This document shows positions 58,412 through 64,000 of a stretch of 64,000 nucleotides of DNA, piece by piece; position 1 is the stretch's first letter; the number at the start of each line of letters is the position of its first letter. Origin of the DNA: Oscillospiraceae bacterium. GTDB lineage: Bacteria > Bacillota > Clostridia > Oscillospirales > Oscillospiraceae. Below the pieces are notes generated by a model. That model saw only the letters and a list, made by a program, of their open reading frames with translations, was not told where the DNA came from and ran no database searches. Made by a program: the position numbers and the translations under genes. The stretch is taken from NCBI GenBank assembly GCA_902790375.1, contig CADARY010000006.1, positions 62,001 through 126,000 of the forward strand, in the 5' to 3' direction.

Positions 58412-58479
58412 GCAAAGAAAAGACGGCGCTGCACTCGGCAACACCGTCTTTTAGCTCGCGCATTGCGGCTGAACAAGTT
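58412..58479 (-). ncRNA. Predicted small RNA A
   Basis: A transcript of about 68 nt ending in the terminator AAAAGACGG/CCGTCTTTT with a TCTTTG tail. The terminator arm AGACGGTG and CAGCGCCGTCTTT are shared with unit C. A 22-codon frame from an ATG (58462) passes through the terminator, but it lacks a ribosome binding site. Confidence 0.55.
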
Positions 58480-58485
58480 GGGGTT

Positions 58486-58514
58486 ATCATATCACGGGCG
58501 GCTGGGCTTGTCAA
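58486..58514 (-). promoter_or_regulatory. Promoter of small RNA A
   Basis: Minus strand TTGACA (58514-58509), 17 bp, TATGAT (58491-58486), 20 bp past the stop of the 118-residue phage-type gene. Confidence 0.8.
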
Positions 58515-58533
58515 GCTCCCGCTCCCCTGCATG

Positions 58534-58890
58534 TCAAGCCGTGATCTGTGCGGCCTGCTGCATCCGGTGGGCTCGCTGCTGGGCAAGTATGCGCTCTTTG
58601 TTGCGTCTGTACCACTCGGCTTTCCGGCGCTTGATCCGCTCCCGGTTGGCTGTGTAATACTGCTTTTGCCTCTCCTGCTCCCGCTCATAGGTTCCGGCTG
58701 CAATCATAGCGGCCTTTTGCCTCTCGCGGGCTGCTCGGCCTCTCTCCCGCTCTCGCGTGATCTCTGGGAACAACAGGGAATCATTGAAAGCAATCTGTTC
58801 ATAGTCGGCGCGGGTCATCGGGGCATCATCTATCAGGGCATCGAAGAGGCGCAAGGCCTCCAGCTCGGCGGCGGTAAATCTTGAAATCAT
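58534..58890 (-). CDS. Charged helical phage-type protein, unknown
   Basis: The 118-residue product begins MISRFTAAELEALRLFDALI and continues as an Arg/Glu-rich helix with repeated NRERIKRRKAEWYRRNKERI, predicted coiled coil. No family is recognised. GGGGAG lies 8 nt before ATG 58890; a longer reading upstream overlaps the next gene without a site. It is the last of three small genes on the minus strand of the prophage-like element and is followed by the small-RNA array. Confidence 0.6.
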   Translation of the reverse strand: MISRFTAAELEALRLFDALIDDAPMTRADYEQIAFNDSLLFPEITRERERGRAARERQKAAMIAAGTYEREQERQKQYYTANRERIKRRKAEWYRRNKERILAQQRAHRMQQAAQITA

Positions 58891-58948
58891 GTCATCAGCT
58901 CCCCTATAAAGTGTAGGAGCTGCCCAGGCCGGACAGCTCCCGGAATGG

Positions 58949-59233
58949 TCAGGCTGTAAGCAGGTCGGAAAGGGTGTACAGAATTTCCGCGGTTTCGTCA
59001 TCGTTCGCGCCGTTTCGCCTGTATAGCTTTTTCGCGGTTTTGGCGTAGAGCTCGGCTTGATCGGCTATGTTATCGGTGTTGCGTGCTATAGCTTCGATCT
59101 GCTCCACAATGAGGGAAAGCAGGTCGGGGACGGCTCCACGGTCGGCGGGGTCGTCGTGGTTCATGAGGTTTACGGCCAGCTCGCAAAGCTGGGCAATTGT
59201 GCGGAATCGGTTGCTTATCTGAGCATAAAGCAT
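58949..59233 (-). CDS. Small helical protein of the prophage-like element
   Basis: The 94-residue acidic protein is all helical in appearance (FRTIAQLCELAVNLMN, LLSLIVEQIEAIARNTDNIA, YTLSDLLTA). GGAG lies 8 nt before ATG 59233. No family or function is recognised. It sits between two other small genes of the same strand, with gaps of 58 and 108 bp. Confidence 0.6.
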   Translation of the reverse strand: MLYAQISNRFRTIAQLCELAVNLMNHDDPADRGAVPDLLSLIVEQIEAIARNTDNIADQAELYAKTAKKLYRRNGANDDETAEILYTLSDLLTA

Positions 59234-59341
59234 TTGACTATCTCCATTCTGTCAGTTATAATCTGTGTGGCTATTGCTATGCATCCTATTTCCGGCTTGG
59301 GGGGGCGGCTTATGTGGTGGGACACATAAGCCGCTTTCCTT

Positions 59342-59674
59342 TTATCCGGCCGGAATGGGCTGTACTTGGGACGCGCTGAAGAATGAGGCGGTATAGGTGG
59401 CGTTATCGCCCTTGCTGCCGTGGACAAGCACCGCTTTGAAAAGTGCCTTGCTGCCGTGGATTACCTCAAAGCCGGCCTTTTTCCATCCTGCCCAGGTGTT
59501 GCACTCTTCGTCGATACCGGCGGCGGCCTTGGCTGCCTCGATCCTCTCAGCGTTCACCGGCTGGGCCTTCTCGCTGATCCATGCGCGGTGTAAGCACTCG
59601 GCGAAGCTCAAGCCCTCGCCCTTGCGGTAGAGCCTCCAGGCTCTCAGCATGATTGCTCTGAGATTGTACTTCAT
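59342..59674 (-). CDS. Small mobile-element protein (MKYNLRAIMLRAW type)
   Basis: The 110-residue protein starts MKYNLRAIMLRAWRLYRKGE followed by FAECLHRAW, a helical pattern I know from small proteins of phages and conjugative elements in Clostridia; the function is unknown. The second half has a beta-like TWAGWKKAGFEVIHGSKALF segment. AGGAGG precedes ATG 59674. It is preceded by a leader of about 270 nt from a consensus promoter. Confidence 0.65.
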   Translation of the reverse strand: MKYNLRAIMLRAWRLYRKGEGLSFAECLHRAWISEKAQPVNAERIEAAKAAAGIDEECNTWAGWKKAGFEVIHGSKALFKAVLVHGSKGDNATYTASFFSASQVQPIPAG

Positions 59675-59943
59675 GGTTTTACCTCCTGTTCTTTTGGTCT
59701 GGGGAAGTGGCGAGGGGCTTTATAGTCCTACGGTCTTTGACGCGCCTGCTATATCCGGTCTCACTCTTACCTCTGGTAGTCTTGGCTCGGCTGCCTTCTC
59801 GGCCTAACCTTGGGGCGCAATCCGTAGCCGTAGCCACATGATCCGCTTTCCTTGGTGCCTAATACGTCTGCCTGACTTCCCCGGTTTTTGATCCTGTATG
59901 CACTTTTCAAGGTTCCCTTGGGGGCTTCCTGTATCTCCCCTGT
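59675..59943 (-). promoter_or_regulatory. Long structured leader or candidate non-coding RNA
   Basis: Between the promoter at 59950-59978 and the small gene at 59674 lie about 270 nt without a reading frame. GC-rich self-complementary pieces are visible, such as GTGGCTACGGCTAC and the GGCCGAGAAGGC region (about 59792-59803). I cannot match it to a known RNA class. Confidence 0.45.
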
Positions 59944-59949
59944 GACTAT

Positions 59950-60076
59950 ATAATAGCACTATTGGTGCAAATAGTCAAGAAATATTGGGGTAAATAGTGT
60001 TTGAATAATAAACAATATTTACATCAATAGTTTGTGCAATGTGACTATTGATGTAAATAGAAACGCCTGATATAAT
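59950..60076. promoter_or_regulatory. Divergent promoters with iteron-like repeats
   Basis: Minus promoter: TTGACT (59978-59973), 17 bp, TATTAT (59955-59950). Plus promoter: TTGATG (60048-60053), 17 bp, TATAAT (60071-60076). Three direct copies of a TATTGxxGyAAATAG unit lie at 59960-59975, 59983-59998 and 60046-60060, and an inverted copy at 60016-60030. The first lies between the -10 and -35 of the minus promoter, the third over the -35 of the plus promoter, as expected for shared operators. Confidence 0.7.
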
Positions 60077-60121
60077 ACCAACTGGTATATGATAGATACC
60101 ACACGGAAAGAGGTGTAAATA

Positions 60122-60310
60122 ATGGCTGTATCCAAAAAGCAGCAAGCAAGCGTCAATAAGTACGTCAAGGCAAATTATGACAGGATCAATGTTACCTTTC
60201 AAAAAGGGGAAAAAGAGGATATAAAAGCCATTGCTGCCATGCACGGGGAAAGTGTAAACGCCTTTATAGTTCGGGCTGTGCGTGAAGCTATGGCACGGGA
60301 AAGCGCATAA
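60122..60310 (+). CDS. Ribbon-helix-helix (Arc-type) protein
   Basis: The 62-residue basic protein has RINVTFQKGEKEDIKAIAAM followed by GESVNAFIVRAV, a classic ribbon-helix-helix DNA-binding domain as in Arc and many antitoxins. It may bind the repeats and palindromes (ACCAACTGGT, GGTATATGATAGATACC at 60077-60100) just upstream. GGAAAGAGG lies before the ATG. It is first in a three-gene plus-strand unit with an antitoxin-like protein and RelE. Confidence 0.82.
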   Translation: MAVSKKQQASVNKYVKANYDRINVTFQKGEKEDIKAIAAMHGESVNAFIVRAVREAMARESA

Positions 60311-60331
60311 TATCACAAGGGGGTGTTTTGT

Positions 60332-60544
60332 GTGAGTGATCGTGAACAGGTTATGCAGATCATTGACCGGCTGCCAGAATCTACAGTTCGACAAGTCTTG
60401 ATTTTCCTGCGCGGCGTACAGTTTGCCGACGAAATGAACGATGATGAATTTTGTGAAAGACTGTATCAACAATACCTTGACGATCCTGAAAAGGATGAAA
60501 GCTATACCCTTGAGGAATGCAAGAGGGAATGGGGGCTTGATTGA
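60332..60544 (+). CDS. Antitoxin-like acidic protein
   Basis: The 70-residue acidic protein (SDREQVMQIIDRLPES, then FADEMNDDEFCERLYQQYLD) resembles DUF2281-like antitoxins that pair with RelE/ParE toxins; it has no clear DNA-binding domain, which the RHH protein may supply. Start GTG 60332 has AAGGGGG 8 nt upstream; GTG 60323 is an alternative. Its stop overlaps the toxin start (TGATG). Confidence 0.7.
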   Translation: MSDREQVMQIIDRLPESTVRQVLIFLRGVQFADEMNDDEFCERLYQQYLDDPEKDESYTLEECKREWGLD

Positions 60545-60795
60545 TGTATCGTATCATCATCAGAAAGCCCGCAAAGAAATTTATTGACCGCCTGCCCGTG
60601 GATGAGAAAAGGCGCGTGGTTGACGCTATCGAAAAGCTCCCGAACGGTGAAGATATAAAGCCCATGAAGGGGCATTCCGGCCTGCTCCGTCTGCGCGTTG
60701 GTGAGTACCGTATAATCTACAGCGTAGATAATGGGGAGTTGACCGTCTACGTTCTGGACGCCGGGAACAGAGGCCAGATATACAAGAGATATTGA
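60544..60795 (+). CDS. RelE/ParE-family toxin
   Basis: The 83-residue protein has IIIRKPAKKFIDRLP, VVDAIEKLP and LRLRVGEYRIIYSVDNGELTV, the RelE/ParE fold, with the C-terminal VYVLDAGNRGQIYKRY containing the Arg and Tyr typical of mRNA-cutting RelE toxins. The ATG overlaps the antitoxin stop. It is followed by a terminator. It probably helps to keep the element in the chromosome. Confidence 0.88.
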   Translation: MYRIIIRKPAKKFIDRLPVDEKRRVVDAIEKLPNGEDIKPMKGHSGLLRLRVGEYRIIYSVDNGELTVYVLDAGNRGQIYKRY

Positions 60796-60802
60796 GACAG
60801 AA

Positions 60803-60832
60803 AGAGCCGGGGCGGTGTGCCTCGGCTCTCTT
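60803..60832 (+). terminator. Terminator of the toxin-antitoxin unit
   Basis: AGAGCCG pairs with CGGCTCT around about 13 nt, followed by CTTGGCTTTG, 8 bp after the relE stop. The tail is modest. Confidence 0.55.
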
Positions 60833-60913
60833 GGCTTTGTGGGGCGCTGCCGTCCATCTCTTGCAGATCATCCATGACGTGCAGCGTGTCCAGCTCGCGC
60901 CGGTCATCCAGGT

Positions 60914-61495
60914 TCAGGTTACAAGGTGGCTCCATTGATCCGCCATAGCCTGAGCAATCCCCGGAAACGTCCGCGCCCTTATCGTGCTGCTGCTTGTCCT
61001 CTCTACCCATGAGCAAAGGGGCTCCACGTATTGCGTCTTGCGTAACAGCGGCAAGCCCTTTAACCATAAGCATGTCCGCTTTTTGAACGGGTCGCCAAAT
61101 TGGAAGGGCTGGACTGTCTGCATGTAATAGGGCAAGCCGAAATATGAAAGCGGTGTCGGGTTCTCAATGCAAAGATGTGGGACATCCAGCTCATAACAGA
61201 ACATGAAAAACTCCCTTGCTTTCCAGCCTTGTTGCTCCCGCTCTTCGTCCTTCACATTGCCGTGCTCATCAAAGAGCAAACAGGCGGTAACGCTGGAAAG
61301 AAATGTGCAAGGCGGATGAGCAATTACAAGGCCGAAATCCTTAAAATCTATGTTCCGGGCATCGTCCCTGATATGCCATTCCGGGTGTCCGCCGCTTGCT
61401 TTTTTTATATCGCAAGAATAGGCTTCAATGCCTTTACGCCGGAAAGCTATGGTGATTGCTTGTGATTCTTCGCAAAGCACGATCATCTTTCCCAT
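60914..61495 (-). CDS. Small phage-type cytosine-methyltransferase-like protein
   Basis: The 193-residue protein begins MGKMIVLCEESQAITIAFRR, has HPPC (60-63), where m5C methyltransferases have PC in their catalytic loop, and ENP (111-113), their next conserved motif. The first motif is replaced by a shorter segment (LCEESQAI), and there is no separate target-recognition domain. It may be a compact phage methyltransferase or a related enzyme without activity. ATG 61495 has GGAG 6 nt upstream; ATG 61507 is in frame. Confidence 0.7.
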   Translation of the reverse strand: MGKMIVLCEESQAITIAFRRKGIEAYSCDIKKASGGHPEWHIRDDARNIDFKDFGLVIAHPPCTFLSSVTACLLFDEHGNVKDEEREQQGWKAREFFMFCYELDVPHLCIENPTPLSYFGLPYYMQTVQPFQFGDPFKKRTCLWLKGLPLLRKTQYVEPLCSWVERTSSSTIRARTFPGIAQAMADQWSHLVT

Positions 61496-61511
61496 ATTGT
61501 GCTCCATTTAC

Positions 61512-61537
61512 TGAGCGGGAATCCCGCTCTTTTTCTT
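61512..61537 (+). terminator. Hairpin with T tract on the plus strand, upstream of the methyltransferase gene
   Basis: GAGCGGGA (61513-61520) and TCCCGCTC (61522-61529) with TTTTTCTTTT behind. It would stop plus-strand transcription before it enters the tape-measure gene from the wrong side. Confidence 0.55.
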
Positions 61538-61578
61538 TTGGAGGGGGAAGCGGAATAACTCCCGCTCCCCCCTTTTGC

Positions 61579-63984
61579 TTATAATCCCTCTGTGATTTTT
61601 TCGCGGCGCTGCTCCTTGGTAATCTTGCGGGCAAGCGCTCTGAGGTCTCCAAACTGTGCCACAAACTGCATGTTGTCCATCTGATACTCCATGTTTTGCA
61701 ATCGCTCCTCGATCCTGTCCAGGGCGGCCAACAGGTCAGGGGCTGCGCTCTGATCTCCGCCCACGGTCTGGGCGGTGGAGGTCTGGACGCTGTAGGGGGT
61801 AACTGTACCCTGGGCAATTGCCGGGGCCTTAAAGGAAATAGTGTCGGCTATGCCTTGCAGCACGGAAAGATACCGCATTTCGAGCGGGGGTGCAAGCTGC
61901 TCCATGAATTGGTCAGCAACTTTGCCTATCCACTCTGTATTTTTTTCCAGGGGGACAACTGCCTCGGCTCCGTCGCCCTCCAAAAGCCCCACTTGCCCGC
62001 GCTTCAGGACGCCGCCCTTTGCAAGATAGGGGATTTCATTCAAGTACGGAATGGAAAAGCCCACGACTGAGCCCAGGGCATTTGCGCCGTCGATAAGGTG
62101 ATTTATTCCGGCGATTGCTCCATTTATGAGACTGATTACGCCATTTAGCGGGGCTTTCAAGATGTATTCGAGCCCTGAGAAAATGCCCTCGAACACTTCC
62201 CGGACGCCTTGCCATGCTTGCGCCCAATTTCCCGAAAACGTCCCGGCGACAAAATCAACTATTCCGTCAAGGATGGTTTGCACGGACTCCCACACATTGC
62301 GGACTGTATCAAAGAATCCGTTTAAGGCTGTACCCAGGACGGGGCCGAAAACCTCTGTCCAGTCTTTGGAGAAAGTGCCTTTCAGGAAATCGGTGATTGC
62401 CTGGAATCCGGCCTTGATCTCATCGCCGTGCTGTACGATCTTGGAAACAAACTCGGCGAAGGTATCATACAGAGTTCCGAAAATCCCGCTCAAAATCTCG
62501 CTTATGCCTGTCCATGCTCTTTCCCAATCGGCGGAAAAAACGCCCTTGACAAAATCCACAATCCCGTCAAGCGTGGTCTTTATCCTGTCCCATATATCCT
62601 TGACGATCTTAAAAAAGCCGTTGAGAATGCCGCCCAGAATGGGGCCGAAGGTCTCCCGCCAGTCTTTCACAAAAACGCCTTGAAGGTAGGTGTCCAGCTC
62701 TTGCAGCTTTTCTTTGATCTGGTCGCCGTATTGGACGATTACCACAACAAGCGCGGCAACAGCGGCCGCAATTGCAAGAATGGGGTGAGCCGCAAGAACA
62801 GCCCATAATGCACTGACTTTTCCGGCAAGGGCCTCCACTTTCTCGCCGATCTTGAAAGCAAGCACGGCGGCTCCGATTGCCTCCAGAATGGTCAAAATGA
62901 GGGGGCCGTGATCTTCAATAAGCTGTGCCAGGAAGTCAATACCGCCTGAAAGACGATCTATCAGCCATGGGAGGCCGGTGTCTATCGTCCACTCAAGCAC
63001 GGGCTTCAATTCGCTTTCCCATGCCATTTGTACAAAATCGTCTATGGATTGATAGAGGCCGGCGAGACTATCCCCCAATTTTTGCAGGGACTTTATAAGC
63101 GGCGGCGGTTCGTTGCTGTCATCCTCGCCCATGAATCCCCACAAGAGATTAACAGCGCCTTTCCATGCAGCTTTCAGGAGTTCAAAAACGGTTTGCCTGA
63201 TTTCCGCCCAGTCGATAGCAAGGAAAAAAGCCTTTATGCTCTGTCCCAATTGCCGCCAGTCGAATTCCGAAACTGCCCCATATAAGGCTTGCAGCACGCC
63301 CAGAAAAAAGTTACTCACCTTTCTGCCCATGGCTGCCCAATCCACGCTTGCAATGGCCTTGTTGAGCATCCGGGCCAGCTCTCGCCCAAACTCTTCAAAC
63401 TGCCCGCCTTTCAGGAGGTCGGCCAGGTGGGTCAACCATTCGGGCGGGGTGATCTCTGCAAGGGGCGTTTGCTGCTGTGCGTCGCTGCCGGTGCTGCCGC
63501 TCTGATCTTGGGAAGAATCATCTTGCAGCACGTTCAATTCATCGAAGCCCAGGAGCGTCCGCTTGAGTTCTTCCACTCCCTTTTTCGCTGCGGCTGCTGC
63601 CTTTTCCGTGGCCTTGCCTGTCTGGGTGGAGGTGGAGCCGGTCACGCCTAACAGCTTCAGAAAGGCGGTAACATACTGAATAGCTGTTGTTACCCATCCA
63701 ACAACCTTTTCAATTATCGGGCCAATCAGGTTCCCCAGGGAGGTCCAGGCCGCGCCCATGTTCTGGGTGATCTGCTCATTACCCTGCATGAAGGTCTGAG
63801 CGGCCTTTGTGATGATCTGAAAAGCCGATCCCACGCCCAGGATGGAGGGAACAATCTGCTTTATGGAGCGCCCCATGGAATTGACGGTGCTGGAAAGGGA
63901 CTTGCAAGCGGCTTTGATTGCCTTTGATCCGGCCTCAAAGCCTGCCGTGCTGAGTTCTGTGTCTATCCGTATAACGTCGCCTAT
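61579..63984 (-). CDS. Phage tail tape-measure protein with an apparent ATA start
   Basis: The 801-residue protein (765 from the first ATG at 63876) has hydrophobic helices, an AAHPILAIAAAVAALVVVIV segment, and two tandem repeats of about 110 residues (KDWRETFGPILGGILNGFF and KDWTEVFGPVLGTALNGFF), as expected for a tail length ruler. The C-terminal LAKGGVLKRGQVGLLEGDGA is common in such proteins. In frame upstream of 63876 lies VIRIDTELSTAGFEAGSKAI, the normal tape-measure N-terminus. The only start candidate there is ATA 63984, which overlaps a TAG that ends an upstream frame reading GGEEL. Confidence 0.82.
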   Translation of the reverse strand: MGDVIRIDTELSTAGFEAGSKAIKAACKSLSSTVNSMGRSIKQIVPSILGVGSAFQIITKAAQTFMQGNEQITQNMGAAWTSLGNLIGPIIEKVVGWVTTAIQYVTAFLKLLGVTGSTSTQTGKATEKAAAAAKKGVEELKRTLLGFDELNVLQDDSSQDQSGSTGSDAQQQTPLAEITPPEWLTHLADLLKGGQFEEFGRELARMLNKAIASVDWAAMGRKVSNFFLGVLQALYGAVSEFDWRQLGQSIKAFFLAIDWAEIRQTVFELLKAAWKGAVNLLWGFMGEDDSNEPPPLIKSLQKLGDSLAGLYQSIDDFVQMAWESELKPVLEWTIDTGLPWLIDRLSGGIDFLAQLIEDHGPLILTILEAIGAAVLAFKIGEKVEALAGKVSALWAVLAAHPILAIAAAVAALVVVIVQYGDQIKEKLQELDTYLQGVFVKDWRETFGPILGGILNGFFKIVKDIWDRIKTTLDGIVDFVKGVFSADWERAWTGISEILSGIFGTLYDTFAEFVSKIVQHGDEIKAGFQAITDFLKGTFSKDWTEVFGPVLGTALNGFFDTVRNVWESVQTILDGIVDFVAGTFSGNWAQAWQGVREVFEGIFSGLEYILKAPLNGVISLINGAIAGINHLIDGANALGSVVGFSIPYLNEIPYLAKGGVLKRGQVGLLEGDGAEAVVPLEKNTEWIGKVADQFMEQLAPPLEMRYLSVLQGIADTISFKAPAIAQGTVTPYSVQTSTAQTVGGDQSAAPDLLAALDRIEERLQNMEYQMDNMQFVAQFGDLRALARKITKEQRREKITEGL

Positions 63985-64000
63985 AGTTCCTCACCACCTT

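Noticed and set aside
58366-58884. 172-codon plus-strand frame in the small-RNA region
   Set aside because: It runs antisense to a gene with a good ribosome binding site and through several minus-strand terminators.
59950-60061. CRISPR array
   Set aside because: The repeats are about 15 bp, irregularly spaced and partly inverted, overlap promoters and have no cas genes nearby; they look like operators.

Overview
The window looks like chromosome of a GC-rich Clostridia, most likely an Oscillospirales (Oscillospiraceae-like) gut bacterium. Supporting signs are strong GGAGG ribosome binding sites, sigma-A promoters of the TTGACA-N17-TATAAT type, typical Firmicutes families (DUF6465, DUF6765, DUF4956, VTC, HAAS) and small palindromic intergenic repeats. 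The taxonomic call is inference; no rRNA lies in the window.

Layout. 1-3343 (minus): phospholipid genes psd and pssA, a zinc-ribbon protein and two membrane proteins. 3465-5505: proS, then four tRNAs on the minus strand (Val, Phe, Gly, Cys in transcription order). 5672-10691: DUF1269 protein, aminotransferase, potassium channel and cysteine synthase, with a divergent membrane acyltransferase-like gene. 10714-16934: an AT-richer, probably acquired cell-surface cassette (LTA-synthase-like sulfatase, Wzy-like polymerase, lipoprotein), with a broken sulfatase end on one side and a MITE-like repeat and orphan prepilin on the other. 17014-24710: a divergent lipid-type locus. Leftwards run an acyl-AMP ligase, ACP, acyl-ACP thioesterase, NimA-like flavoprotein and HIT protein. 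Rightwards run a polyunsaturated-fatty-acid-isomerase-like flavoprotein, a CrtI/saturase-like flavoprotein and a 2Fe-2S ferredoxin reductase.

24964-37227: sugar and ion genes (acetyltransferase, FUSC-HAD fusion, D-lyxose isomerase plus ROK-type kinase, 2-hydroxyacid dehydrogenase, malQ, TrkH/TrkA, cation efflux). 37321-43872: DUF6465, a three-gene membrane/DUF6765 operon, and a VTC/DUF4956/beta-helix operon. 44000-48133: an orphan CARF nuclease of the Card1/Can2 type, cdsA and a HerA-like ATPase. 48203-57631: an envelope operon (beta-lactamase-like, NAGPA, Lgt-like), DUF4037 and TPR genes, a YyaL-type protein, a lipoprotein and an Rrf2 regulator.

57904-64000: a tRNA-Pro gene followed by a prophage-like element. 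It has a tail tape-measure gene, a cytosine-methyltransferase-like gene, an RHH/RelE toxin-antitoxin group, iteron-like repeats between divergent promoters, and three tandem promoter-hairpin-terminator units that look like about 70-nt small RNAs.

The best candidates for undescribed biology are the fatty-acid isomerase/saturase/reductase locus with its divergent acyl-ACP genes, the tandem small-RNA array, the orphan CARF nuclease, and two genes whose only sensible start codon is ATA. A family of about 100-150 bp palindromic repeats occurs four times, three copies lying next to promoters or leaders.
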